A stretch of 64,000 bases of DNA from Caenispirillum salinarum AK4 (GTDB taxonomy: Bacteria; Pseudomonadota; Alphaproteobacteria; Rhodospirillales; Rhodospirillaceae): contig NZ_ANHY01000020.1 of NCBI RefSeq assembly GCF_000315795.1, positions 85,017-149,016 of the forward strand, given 5' to 3'. The first letter of the stretch is position 1, and each line of letters starts with the position of its first letter. Positions 31,650 through 40,322 of this stretch are shown piece after piece. The translations under genes and the position numbers were made by a program. Below the pieces are notes generated by a model. The model ran no database searches. It was not told the DNA's origin and was given only the letters and a program-made list of their open reading frames with translations.

Positions 31650-32132
31650 ATGACCCGTCTCGCCGCCGCCCTGGCGCTTGCCGCCGGCACCGCCCTGGCT
31701 GCCGTCACCGCCGCCACGCCCGCGGCCGCCGATCCCGCCGCCGAAGGGCTGGTGGTCAAGCGCTCGGCCCATTCGGTGACTGAAACCCTGGACCGCCTGG
31801 CGCAGATGCTGACGGACAACGGCCTGACCGTCTTCACCCGCATCGACCACGCCGAGAATGCCGCCAAGGCGGACCTCGACCTGCCGCCGACGCAGGTGCT
31901 GATCTTCGGCAACCCCAAGCTGGGCACGCCGCTCATGCAGGAAAGCCGCACCACGGCCATCGACCTGCCGCAAAAGGCCCTGGCGTGGGAGGACGCGGAC
32001 GGCGCCGTCTGGCTGGCCTACAACCACCCGGCCTGGTTGTCGGAACGTCACGGGCTGGAGGCGCGGCAGGAGGTCCCGGAAAAGATCGGCGGCGCGCTCG
32101 ACACCTTCGCGACGCAAGCCTCGAACGAATAG
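31650..32132 (+). CDS. DUF302-family exported protein
   Basis: A 160-residue protein with a signal peptide (1-27) and a DUF302 domain: VVKRSAHSVTETLDRLAQMLTDNG, VFTRIDHAENA, TQVLIFGNPKLGTPLMQ and ALAWEDADGAVWLAYN are the family's conserved elements. The function is unknown. A GAAGGAGGAGG ribosome site precedes the ATG. It lies 95 bases after the P460 gene in the same direction and is probably co-transcribed. Confidence 0.9.
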   Translation: MTRLAAALALAAGTALAAVTAATPAAADPAAEGLVVKRSAHSVTETLDRLAQMLTDNGLTVFTRIDHAENAAKADLDLPPTQVLIFGNPKLGTPLMQESRTTAIDLPQKALAWEDADGAVWLAYNHPAWLSERHGLEARQEVPEKIGGALDTFATQASNE

Positions 32133-32212
32133 CTCTTAACGAATAGCTCTTGTCGTTACGGCGCCCTGCCGCCTCACGCGCCCCGGCAGCGCCACGGCGG
32201 CAGGTTCCTTGG

Positions 32213-32596
32213 TCAGTTGGCCTTGGCGCCCGGCGGCGGCGGCAGGATGACGCGGTAGTCCTCGCCGTCGCCGGTAAGCTCGGCGTGCACGGTGATGTTT
32301 GCCACCGCCTCCATGGAGGTGTCGATGGTCCACCGCACCTGCGCCTCGCCGGCCGCGTTGCCGGCGGCCACCGCCTCGGGCAGGATCTGCTTCTGCATCA
32401 GGCCGGCCACGCCCGCCAGGGCCCGGCCCGCGATGCGCAGCCGCCCGGCGGGCACGGTGAAGGCATAGCCCTCGGCGGCGATGGCGTCGGCGATGCGCGC
32501 AAGCTCGTCCATCATCTCGGCCACCTGCGGGGTCACCCGATCCGTGGTGCGGGCGACGAACCGCAGCTGGGCGATATAGAAGCCGTAGTCGGCCAT
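32213..32596 (-). CDS. Conserved hypothetical protein, 127 residues
   Basis: No recognised family. It is cytosolic, with an N-terminal segment ADYGFYIAQLRFVARTTDRVTP and then two amphipathic helices rich in Ala/Leu/Arg, ending in VRWTIDTSMEAVANITVHAEL and a Pro-rich tail. It lies 25 bases downstream of the DUF3126 gene in the same direction, so the two form a small operon. The ATG is the only start that matches the ribosome site upstream. Confidence 0.72.
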   Translation of the reverse strand: MADYGFYIAQLRFVARTTDRVTPQVAEMMDELARIADAIAAEGYAFTVPAGRLRIAGRALAGVAGLMQKQILPEAVAAGNAAGEAQVRWTIDTSMEAVANITVHAELTGDGEDYRVILPPPPGAKAN

Positions 32597-32621
32597 GACG
32601 TAAGGTCCCGCGACGCCGGCC

Positions 32622-32858
32622 TTACAGGCCGCGCGCGTCGGACGGGTCCGGCGGCAGGTCGAGGTCCAGGATGGACATGTGCAGGTCGTAGGAGACCTCG
32701 CCCTCGTCCTCGTCGCGGTGCAGGACGCCGATGAACTCGTCGGCGCAGTAGACCTCCACCGGCTGGCCCTGCTTCTTGGGCGGCTTCACCACGATGCGCG
32801 GGTTGGCGAAGGTGATGCGGAGGTACTCCTGAACCCTGGCGATCTCGGAACGGGTCAC
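32622..32858 (-). CDS. DUF3126-family protein (GTG start)
   Basis: A 78-residue protein of an alphaproteobacterial family of unknown function. RSEIARVQEYLRITFANP is followed by the basic PPKKQGQPVEVY, then ADEFIGVLHRDEDEGEVSYD and MSILDLDL, the usual pattern. The GTG at 32858 is chosen because AGGAGGAGA lies seven bases upstream and the family starts with a threonine/serine-rich helix at this point; a TTG at 32885 is in frame but would place the ribosome site inside the protein. Confidence 0.85.
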   Translation of the reverse strand: MTRSEIARVQEYLRITFANPRIVVKPPKKQGQPVEVYCADEFIGVLHRDEDEGEVSYDLHMSILDLDLPPDPSDARGL

Positions 32859-32885
32859 GGCGTCTCTCCTCCTCTGGTCAGGCAA

Positions 32886-33841
32886 TGAAAAAGCCCTGCA
32901 AGCATATCATGTTGGCAGGGCTTTGGCGTTTCGTCTCGGTGGCCGATGGCTTACGGGCTTTTCCCCGAAGCGTCAAGGCGCAATCCCCGGAGCGTCCTCG
33001 AGGTCGCCCTCAAGCGGCGTTCGCAGCACCGGTTGCCGCCGTGGGTGCGCCGCCAGACCGCGTTCCGGCCATGGCCGTGTTTTCCGCCAGTTCCCACGGG
33101 GCCGCCGCGGGTTGCCCGCCGCGCCGCCGAAAGGGGCACCTGAGGCTGCCCTACGACCACCTTAAGGGCGCTTCATGGTCGTGTCTTGGTCGCTGTCGGG
33201 TCACCCCGGCGTGTCCCTCGGGTGGCTGTCAGGTCGCTTTCGGGTCTTCTGTCTGAAACCCTCGTTTTCTCAAGCCCTTGGCTGCGTCTCTTCGGCGCGG
33301 ACAGCACGCCTTCCTTTCATCCGGACAGCCCGCCCCCGCTGCCCTGCCTGTTCGGATCGATCCGCGCATTGGGTGGCGACGCATCGCGTTCACTGCGCTT
33401 TTGCCGGCTGGCCGACAGGGAAAGCCCCTCGCCAGCTCCGGACTCGATGAAACCGCTCGATGGAGGTCGCGCCGCCCCGCCCCGACGCGGGCACGACCGG
33501 CTGCGCAACGGCCGGTGCGTGGAGAAGCGGACAACAGCGCGCGCATCACCGTCGTCGTTCTCTTTGGCGGCGTGGCGCGATGCAGCTGTCGGAAATCATC
33601 TTCCGGACGGTCCATGTGCTGATGGTCGCCCATCACAAGGTCTCCGGCCACATCACCCCGCGTCCGGCAGCTCGACCGGTCAGGAAGCGGCACCGGCGCT
33701 GCGGTGACGCTCAAGCTCCCCCGGTTGATCGGCCTGGACGTCCAATCTGGACGACTGCTAAGGGAACGGTGCGCGCCGGGCGCTGCCTTTTGACACCCAG
33801 CCCGGCGCGCGCCATCAGCAGAGTTGGTAGCAGAGCCCTGC
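32886..33841. other. 956-base stretch without a supported gene
   Basis: Several open frames exist but none shows a family, a ribosome site or alphaproteobacterial codon bias; they look like GC-rich noise. Visible structures are a 10-bp hairpin at 32890-32924 (AAAGCCCTGC and complement, terminator-like on either strand) and an 11-bp perfect hairpin at 33771-33810 (GCGCGCCGGGC, 18-base loop). This is the first sizeable gene desert in the window and marks the start of the mosaic region. Confidence 0.5.
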
Positions 33842-34048
33842 CTAACCGCCCTGGTCGCGTTTCCGTCGCCTTTTCTCTTCCTTGCGCTGCTTTTTGGGAA
33901 GGTCGCGAAGGTGCTCACGCCAAAGGTATTCCTCCAGGGCCAACGCGACGAGCCCAGTGAGGGTCATGCGCCGCCGCAGCGCGGCACCCTTGACCCGCCA
34001 ATACAGTTCGGCGTCGATCCGCACGTTGAGAGGATGCTTTTCCGTCAT
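33842..34048 (-). CDS. Small ribbon-helix-helix DNA-binding protein
   Basis: A 68-residue CopG/Arc-like protein. The N-terminal strand HPLNVRIDAELYWRVKGAA is followed by helix LRRRMTLTGLVALALEEYLW, matching the ribbon-helix-helix fold used by plasmid repressors, antitoxins and mobilisation accessory proteins. The C-terminus is a run of Lys/Arg (KKQRKEEKRRRKR). The ATG at 34048 has GGAGCG six bases upstream. It sits 71 bases downstream of the DnaQ-like gene in the same direction, so the pair is probably one transcript. Confidence 0.7.
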   Translation of the reverse strand: MTEKHPLNVRIDAELYWRVKGAALRRRMTLTGLVALALEEYLWREHLRDLPKKQRKEEKRRRKRDQGG

Positions 34049-34119
34049 ACTACGCTCCAGAAAAATGCGCCCGCCGCCCCGCAGGGGGCGGCGGGCGCCA
34101 AAGGCCATTGATGCTGCTG

Positions 34120-34848
34120 TTAGATCTGCTGCGCGAGGCCGGCTGGAACCTGGCGGCGGCTTTCAAGGCACTGCACCGCGGTCCGCAGGTTGCTGCAGGA
34201 GCTCTGATGCTCTGCCGCGTCAAGGCGTTCGCTGTACAGTTCATGGTGAAGGAACAGCGCTGCGACGGTGATGGCCTTGCTGAGGTAGATCCCGGCGAAA
34301 CTGGCGTTGATGTTCACCGGCGACACGATGGTCGCCGTCTTCAGCCCTGCGGCCGTGCCGTCCGGCAGTTGCAGCACGGCGCCAACGGCCTCGAGATGCG
34401 GGGCTTCCTCGCCGTGTACGGCCGACAAGGCCCGCCGAAGGTCGATGTGCGGCGGCTGGCCCATGGTCGCAGCCACGAGCGGTGCCGGCGCCGCCAGGCG
34501 ATAGGTCAGCGCCCGCGCGCGCAGCATTGCCAGTTCAAGCCGAAGCCCGTCGAAGGTGACGATCCGGGCATCCGGATAGACCTCCATCGCCTGAAAGAAC
34601 GCCTGCAGCATTTTCTTCTCGCCGTTGGCATGCCGCTGCAGCACTTGTGCGTCGCGGAGATCCCAGTTGTTGCTTTTGGGCGCCCTTTCGAGGAGGACAT
34701 AGGCGATCACGTCCGCCCAATGGGTGAACGGGTTTTCGTCGGTGCACGCCGACGTTCTCAGCGCCCGAGGGACATTCCCGGTCTGGTCAGGAAGAGCGGC
34801 TGGATCACTGTCGCCGCCGATCCAGAGCACGAAAGCATGTTCTGTCAT
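34120..34848 (-). CDS. DnaQ-like 3'-5' exonuclease-family protein (PolB-exo2-like), divergent
   Basis: A 242-residue protein. GEKKMLQAFF (77-86), DARIVTFDGLRLELAMLRARAL (94-114) and HIDLRRALS (134-142) follow the order of DEDD-type nucleases of the RNase_H_2/PolB-exo2 group, where typical members read EkxLLxxF, VTFNGxxFDLPxL and YxDL. Here Asn becomes Asp and the Phe-Asp of the second motif is changed, so catalysis is uncertain. A clear paralogue with the same blocks lies at 59368-59880. The ATG at 34848 follows AGGGA. Partners are a ribbon-helix-helix protein downstream and no gene upstream for 670 bases. Confidence 0.6.
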   Translation of the reverse strand: MTEHAFVLWIGGDSDPAALPDQTGNVPRALRTSACTDENPFTHWADVIAYVLLERAPKSNNWDLRDAQVLQRHANGEKKMLQAFFQAMEVYPDARIVTFDGLRLELAMLRARALTYRLAAPAPLVAATMGQPPHIDLRRALSAVHGEEAPHLEAVGAVLQLPDGTAAGLKTATIVSPVNINASFAGIYLSKAITVAALFLHHELYSERLDAAEHQSSCSNLRTAVQCLESRRQVPAGLAQQI

Positions 34849-35517
34849 TGATGTTTTCCCTTGCATGGGTGTGGAGGCGCAGGACTGAAGAGCCATCTGC
34901 GCCGCTCTTGCTCAGAAGACTTTTCATTTCCTTCCAAGCTCACCCCACCAGCGGTGGACACTTGCCCGCCGCAGGCGCCGAAGGGTTGTCAGAGCATATA
35001 ACCTGTTCGCGGCTTGGTTATCATGACCCGGCTGCTTCAATCACACGGACGGGGCGACTATCCCGCATTCGATGAAGTACGAGGCGCGGCGGCGGGCTTA
35101 TCAGAAGCCGGCCGAGGGCCCTTCACTCAGAATTTGGCGGCATGCAATGACCTGACCCCAGCGCCACGGAGGCGGCGGATTTGCACCGCCCTGCCGGCGA
35201 GCGCGATCCATCAGTCTGCAATCGCCGGCTGCCCCCCAGCTCAAGCTGCCCCTTTCACCGGAACCAGTCACATCGCTCCCTGGAGCGGACGGAAGGCGGT
35301 GTGCCGCATTGCCGACCGCGCCCTGCCCTCCGGCCACATGGCCAGCGGAACCCCGTGTTGCAATGTCGCCACAGTGTGAGCCGAATGTCACTTTTGATCA
35401 CCGCTGTTTGTTGACCAGCTCCATCCACAGCAGTAGCGTCTCACCCGTAGCCGAAAGCGCCGCCGCCACATGTGGCGCCCAACTGGTTAAACCCACTTGC
35501 GAGTAAGGGAAGAGAAA
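34849..35517. other. 669-base gap upstream of the porin gene
   Basis: No gene is supported. The right 100 bases before the porin carry the promoter and leader of that gene, with an AAGGGAAGAG ribosome site. A TGACCTGACCCCA string at 35150 resembles an insertion-sequence end but has no partner, so it is not called. Confidence 0.45.
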
Positions 35518-36603
35518 ATGAAGAAGGTCCTGCTTGGCACCTCCGCGCTGATCGCCGCGGCCGCCATTTCCGCTCCGGCGATGGCCCAGGAGCAGATCCA
35601 GCTCGGCATCGGCGGTAAGATGGAACAGTACTTCGGCGTCACCTCGATCGACGACGATGCTGCTGGTTTCGATCCGACCACGACCGGCATCAACACGGAC
35701 GCTGAGGTGTACTTCACCGGCGCCACCACCCTGGACAACGGCCTGACCGTCGGTGCCGTGATCCAGCTCGAGGCCCAGACCAACGCGAACGTCACCTTTA
35801 ACGCTGACGAGCAGTATGCCTACATCGAGGGCGCCTTCGGTCAGCTGCGCGCTGGTCAGAAGAACGGCATCCTGCAGGATCTGGCCCACACCGCGCCGCA
35901 GATCGGCATCTCCTTCCTGGACGCTGCCAGCTTCGTTCCCTCCGCTGGCCTTGCCGTCGGCACCAGCCAGTCCAAGCTCGTGGACACCACCGTGTCCGAC
36001 GACAGCGCCTCCGTCAGCTACATCACGCCGACCCTGGCGGGTTTCAGCGCTGGCGTGACCTTCAATCCGAACCCGGGTGGCGCTCTTCAGGCGAACCAGG
36101 AGGACGGCGCCGGGACCCATAACAAGTTCCAGGTGGGTCTGGCCTACAACGGCGAGTTCTCGGGCGTCGGCATCGGTGTCGACGGCTCTTACCAGACTGA
36201 AGAAGCTGACGATGCCATCGTCGGTGCTGACGATCCGACCGTGTGGCGTGCCGGTCTGAACCTCGCCTACGCCGGTTTCCAGGCTGGCGGCAGCTATCTC
36301 CGCAGCGAGGACACCGCCGATACCGAGACCACGACGTGGGACGCCGGTGTGGCCTACGGTGTCGGCCCCTACCAGGTTGGCGTCGGCTACGTTCAGACCG
36401 AGGTCGATGACGGTACCGTCGCCAACGATGTGGACGAGTACCGTCAGGTTCAGCTGTCCGGCTCGTATCAGATGGGCCCGGGCATCAAGGCCGTCGGCGG
36501 CCTCTTCTGGTACGAGTCCGAGAGCAACGTCGGCCTCGGCACCACCACCACCAACGAGCGCGACGGTGGCGGCGGCATCGTCGGTCTGGCGCTGACCTTC
36601 TAA
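35518..36603 (+). CDS. Outer-membrane porin
   Basis: A 361-residue Gram-negative porin. Residues 1-23 are a signal peptide (cut after AMAQ), followed by alternating beta-strand sequence, EAQTNANVTFNADEQYAYIEGAFGQLRAG being the usual second-to-third strand region, and a final strand ending in Phe (GIVGLALTF), the sorting signal for outer-membrane insertion. It forms a trimeric water-filled channel. Codon use differs slightly from the surroundings, with many GCT, GTC and CTG codons as in highly expressed genes. The ATG at 35518 gives the exact signal peptide. Confidence 0.93.
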   Translation: MKKVLLGTSALIAAAAISAPAMAQEQIQLGIGGKMEQYFGVTSIDDDAAGFDPTTTGINTDAEVYFTGATTLDNGLTVGAVIQLEAQTNANVTFNADEQYAYIEGAFGQLRAGQKNGILQDLAHTAPQIGISFLDAASFVPSAGLAVGTSQSKLVDTTVSDDSASVSYITPTLAGFSAGVTFNPNPGGALQANQEDGAGTHNKFQVGLAYNGEFSGVGIGVDGSYQTEEADDAIVGADDPTVWRAGLNLAYAGFQAGGSYLRSEDTADTETTTWDAGVAYGVGPYQVGVGYVQTEVDDGTVANDVDEYRQVQLSGSYQMGPGIKAVGGLFWYESESNVGLGTTTTNERDGGGGIVGLALTF

Positions 36604-36630
36604 TCGAAGGCTGCTACAGCTTGGCCATGG

Positions 36631-36664
36631 AAAGGGAGCGGCATTCGTCGCTCCCTTTTTCTTT
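36631..36664 (+). terminator. Terminator of the porin gene
   Basis: A perfect 10-bp stem (AAAGGGAGCG and complement) with an 8-base loop, followed by a T-rich run, 28 bases after the porin stop. Confidence 0.9.
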
Positions 36665-36706
36665 GGGCGATATCTGCACCTTGTAGTAGGACACCAGCGG
36701 CTTAGG

Positions 36707-37849
36707 TTAGAAGCGCAAGCGGGCGCCTAGCAGCGCCGCGGCGACCGCTGGGAGCTCCCGGGTTGGATGGTCGTAGACATGGAACCGAAGCCCTACATAT
36801 AGGTCTGTCGCCCAATCATCGACCACCTGCACCGCCTGTAGTCCCGCTACCCAGGCGATGCCGCCCGTTGTTTCCATGTTCCGCACAACTGCGCCATCAA
36901 CAGAAACGGCATTTTCACCGATGGCCCATATATCGCCGCGCCAGCCAGTCTTTATGTAGACGGCTGTGATGGCCCTGCCTTGTTCCACATCCTCCCATCC
37001 CCCGGCCAGCGTCGCCACCCATCCCGACGGGAGCCGCAGCGACGCCGAGCCATTAACCCGGTGTCGGTCGCTGTCGCCTGATGCCAAGCCGGCGGCACCC
37101 TTTATCTCCGCGCCGCCAAAAGACGCTGCGCTCCGGACGGCGACATCCCAGGCCTGGTGCTCATCTACACTGGCGGAAACAGTCAGTCCCCCGATTTCTG
37201 GCGTGTCGTAACGCAGGCGGTCGCGCTTGCCCAGGCCATCCAGGTTGGTGAAGGCGTCGCCCACCCGGATGTGCGTCAGACTGCCATCGCCAGAGCGGAA
37301 GAACAAACCGCCAGCCACGTCACCGATGTCCGAGCCGCCGGCCAATGTTGTTCCGGAAATGTCGACTTCAGATGTGTCCTCGGTCGCCATCGGCCCATGG
37401 CCGATCCACAGACGACCGAGCCTGCTCATGCCGAACCAGACTTCCAGGCGGCGCTCGTTCAGTTTGCTGTTCGTGTCTCCCCAGAGATCTCGCTGACTGA
37501 CCTCGGTGGTCGCGTTGGCGTTCACTTCTACTTCGACGGCGGCACCAGCGCTCCAAGTCATGCCGCCACCGGTTTCGACAACACCCGTGAGGCGGGTTGA
37601 GGAATGGTCATTATCGGCGAAAAAGGCGTTGGTTCCACCACCGTCCGCTGCAACAAGGACGGCGCGATTAAGCTGCCCCGACAGCGTCACCCGAAGCCCT
37701 AGCAGCCCAGCGCGCTCTATAGGAGCGGCTCCCGTAGCATCCGTTGCCTCGCCGGCGAACGCCGGACCGGCAAACGCCAGCCACGCCGCCACCGCGGCCG
37801 GCGAGAGCGCGTGGCGCGCAGCGAGGTTAGGGCGGTGGCGCCGAGGCAT
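36707..37849 (-). CDS. Porin-like outer-membrane beta-barrel protein
   Basis: A 380-residue beta-barrel protein. A signal peptide covers about residues 1-31 (cut after PAFAG). The body alternates polar and hydrophobic residues, with the strand-type segments GGGMTWSAGAAVEVEVNANATT, RRLEVWFGMSRLGRLWIG and DGSLTHIRVGDAF, and it ends in GARLRF with the C-terminal Phe of outer-membrane proteins. It is distantly related to the porin next door but lacks close identity. It is convergent with that gene. The ATG at 37849 follows AAGGG; a GTG further up is not supported. Confidence 0.82.
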   Translation of the reverse strand: MPRRHRPNLAARHALSPAAVAAWLAFAGPAFAGEATDATGAAPIERAGLLGLRVTLSGQLNRAVLVAADGGGTNAFFADNDHSSTRLTGVVETGGGMTWSAGAAVEVEVNANATTEVSQRDLWGDTNSKLNERRLEVWFGMSRLGRLWIGHGPMATEDTSEVDISGTTLAGGSDIGDVAGGLFFRSGDGSLTHIRVGDAFTNLDGLGKRDRLRYDTPEIGGLTVSASVDEHQAWDVAVRSAASFGGAEIKGAAGLASGDSDRHRVNGSASLRLPSGWVATLAGGWEDVEQGRAITAVYIKTGWRGDIWAIGENAVSVDGAVVRNMETTGGIAWVAGLQAVQVVDDWATDLYVGLRFHVYDHPTRELPAVAAALLGARLRF

Positions 37850-37933
37850 GAGCGTTGACCCTTGTCGTCGATCCACGGCTGGACCGCTAATTGGCGGCGT
37901 CCACCGTCAACGCACCAACGGGCGGGTTGGTGC

Positions 37934-37970
37934 GCGGCCGCTCCGGCAGTCATCGCCGGCCGGAGCGGCC
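37934..37970. other. 12-bp perfect stem-loop
   Basis: CGGCCGCTCCGG pairs with its complement around a 13-base loop, in the gap between the porin-like gene and the IS256 remnant. No T-run follows, so it is a possible mRNA or DNA structure of unknown role. Confidence 0.35.
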
Positions 37971-38062
37971 GGGTCAATTACCAAAGCCATCAGCAGCGGG
38001 CCGAAGAAAGGCTCGTACTTGTGCCAGCGCAGGACTGAGCGGATGTATATTGGCTTGCTCGC

Positions 38063-38156
38063 CTACCAGAGGTTGGGGTTAGACATGCCGCGCTTGTTCT
38101 TGTGATAGCGCGTGGCCGCGTCGTACCAGTCCAGGTCCAGGTGACCGATCATGGCC
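38063..38156 (-). pseudogene. C-terminal fragment of an unknown gene, cut off by the IS256 remnant
   Basis: On the minus strand the frame reads LDLDWYDAATRYHKNKRG and MSNPNLW before a TAG at 38063. It looks like the genuine end of a protein whose upstream part is replaced by transposase DNA. The source family is not recognised. Confidence is low because only about 30 residues remain. Confidence 0.3.
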
Positions 38157-39406
38157 ATGACCGACGATACCGTTGTCGCCCTGCGCCAGCCAGGGGAAAC
38201 CGACGACCCGCTGACCGAGATCCTGCGCGCCGGGGCGCGGCAGCTTTTGGCGCAAGCCGTGGAGGCGGAGGTCGCCGCCATGCTTGCCGAGCATGAACAC
38301 CTGACGACGGAAGACGGCCGCCGGCGCCTGGTCCGTCACGGCCGCGGCCCGGAGCGCGAGATCCTGACGGGCATCGGTCCCGTTCCCGTGCGAAGGCCGA
38401 AGGTCCGCGACAGCGGCCCCGATGGAGAAGGCCGCATTCGCTTCACCTCCGCCATCCTGCCGCGGTTCGCCCGGCGCACGCGGTCCATCGACGCCGTCCT
38501 CCCGACGCTCTACCTGCGCGGCCTGTCGAGCGGCGATTTCCAGGAAGCCCTGGAGGCGTTGCTTGGCAAGGAGGCGCCCAGCCTGTCGCCGCAGGTGATC
38601 AGCCGCCTGAAGGCTGAATGGCAGGCCGACTACGACCGCTGGCGCAAGCGCGACCTGACGGCCCGGCAGTACGTCTACATCTGGGCCGACGGCGTCTATC
38701 TCCAGGGCCGCCTGGAGGACGAGAAGCAATGCATCCTCGTCATCACCGGCGCCACCGCGGAGGGCCGCAGCGAGTTGGTCGGGTTCCAGTCCGGCTTCCG
38801 CGAAAGCGCCCAGAGCTGGCGGGAGTTGCTGAACGACATCAAGAGGCGTGGCCTCGCCCCGGGGCCGAAGCCCGCCACCGGCGACGGCGCGTTAGGGTTC
38901 TGGAAGGCAATCGACGAGGTCTATCCCGGCGCCCGTCATCAGCGTTGCTGAGTGCACAATCCTCAACAAGCTGCCGAAATCACGTCAGCGGGCGGCCAAG
39001 GAGGACCTCCACGCCATCTGGAGGGCCGACGGCCGCGCCGAAGGAGGCCGCCATGGACACCTTCGAGGCGAAATACCGCGCGAAGTACCCCCAGGCCGTC
39101 GGCTGCCTGTTGAAGGACCGCGTTGCCCTGCTGGCCTTTTACGACTTCCCGGCCGAGCACTGGCAACACGTGCGGACGACGAACCCCATCGAGAGCGTCT
39201 TCGCCACCGTCCGGCACCGCACCGTGCGCACCAAGGGCTGCCTGTCGCACAAGACTGCCCTGGCAATGGTCTTCAAGCTGGTTACCGCCGCCAACAAGAC
39301 CTGGCGCCGCCTCTCGGGCAACAACCGCTTGCCCCAGGTGATCAAGGGTGTCAGGTTCCGCGACGGCATCCAGGAGAAAGACGCCGATCAATCCGCCGCC
39401 GCCTGA
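38157..39406 (+). pseudogene. Broken IS256 transposase
   Basis: The first part (38157-38951) reads MTDDTVVALRQPGETDD to ARHQRC and then stops where the intact copy has CWVHKTANVLN. The second part continues in another frame to 39406 with TTNPIESVFATVRHRTVR, which holds the catalytic Glu. The catalytic Asp residues are in VYIWADGVYLQG and TGDGALGFWK. The gap of 13 bases against the intact copy accounts for the shift. It is not expected to make functional enzyme. Confidence 0.85.
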
Positions 39407-39437
39407 TCACGCCGTCACCCACAAATGGTCATAGCTC
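38157..39437 (+). mobile_element. IS256-family element, 5'-truncated and inactive
   Basis: This is a decayed copy of the intact element at 45431-46821. Similarity starts at the transposase start codon, so the left inverted repeat and leader are missing; the right end ATAGCTC (39431-39437) remains. The transposase reading frame is broken by a TGG-to-TGA stop at residue 265 and by losses of 11 and 2 bases relative to the intact copy. Flanking target duplication is not visible. Confidence 0.8.
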
Positions 39438-39778
39438 TCGGCAAACCCTGCGCGGTTCACGGCGGGAGATTTCAGGACGTTGGGGAGCATGATACGCGTC
39501 CCCTTTGACTGTCCCCGGTAAGGGAACAAGGAGGCGCGGGGTGCAGTCTGGACGGGGCCCACAGAAGGGAAAGGCCGACTTCACCCGGCGAAGCCCGGAA
39601 ACCTTGACTTCGACCGCGGAATTGTGGAATTTTACTCACGTCTTCTCTCGCAAGAAGATACTGCTAAGCCGAAGCAGGATCTAGGGCGGCGCCGTACATA
39701 CCGACGGCGCCGCCCTAGTGCTTTGTGTGTTAGTCCCCCGATAGGCGCAGCGCGACCAGAACCAGTGACGGATACTCT
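39438..39778. other. 341-base gap with a very strong hairpin
   Basis: Between the IS256 remnant and the wHTH gene lies no gene. A 15-bp perfect stem occurs at 39681-39718, described separately. The rest shows no recognisable feature. Confidence 0.5.
39681..39718. terminator. 15-bp perfect stem-loop
   Basis: CTAGGGCGGCGCCGT pairs fully with its complement around an 8-base loop. The downstream sequence TGCTTTGTGT is only weakly T-rich on the plus strand, so it may end transcription in either direction or be an mRNA structure. It precedes the wHTH gene by about 60 bases. Confidence 0.5.
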
Positions 39779-40144
39779 ATGATGAACCAGGACAACGGGG
39801 AGAATGGAGCGCACCGCCCACTTCTTGATCTCCAGAAGCTCCGGGCCGCCGCCAAACCGCGCAAGCAACTCAGCTCGAAGCTGACGGTCGGCGACGCTCT
39901 GGCAAACGGCGGCTGGCCCCTGCTGCGCGCGATCTACCGCGACCGCCCGCACAGCGTCTCGGAATTGGCAGATACGTGGGGCGAGGACCGATCAAAAGTG
40001 TCTCGGATGGTGTCACGTCTGATAGAATTTGACCTTGTTCGCTCGGACGCGTCCGGCAACCGCAACCGCCTGCAGGTCACCGGGCGCTACTTGGTTCTCG
40101 ATCTGAAGACCGGCCGGTATAAGCTGACGGACAAAGTCAAATAG
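39779..40144 (+). CDS. Winged-helix DNA-binding protein (MarR/phage-like)
   Basis: A 121-residue protein whose middle is a winged helix: LLRAIYRDRPHSVSELADTWGEDRSKVSRMVSRLIEFDLV, with the recognition helix EDRSKVSRMVSRL and a wing DASGNRNRLQVTGRYLVLDL. The first 35 residues are polar and basic. Such stand-alone winged helices are common in mobile and plasmid regions as regulators. Two ATG codons are adjacent at 39779 and 39782. No target is identified and neighbours are insertion debris, so its origin by transfer is likely. Confidence 0.65.
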   Translation: MMNQDNGENGAHRPLLDLQKLRAAAKPRKQLSSKLTVGDALANGGWPLLRAIYRDRPHSVSELADTWGEDRSKVSRMVSRLIEFDLVRSDASGNRNRLQVTGRYLVLDLKTGRYKLTDKVK

Positions 40145-40322
40145 CCCGCTGAGGGCGTCGCTGAAGCGGGATCAGGAAGAGCGCAACCTACCCGCCTTAG
40201 CGGTTTTCCAAAGAAGTTCTAGCCGGAACGGCAGCCGCACCCGGCGGATCGGACGACCACACGGCCCGATACAGGACGGAGGAGCACAACGTCTCCCGTC
40301 GACGACGGCCCCAAGTGTGCGA

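Noticed and set aside
33815..33850. tRNA-like D-arm GTTGGTAGCAGAGC
   Set aside because: No acceptor stem, anticodon arm or T-loop can be completed around it.
35140..35165. Insertion-sequence end TGACCTGACCCCA upstream of the porin
   Set aside because: No matching opposite end, transposase or target duplication was found.
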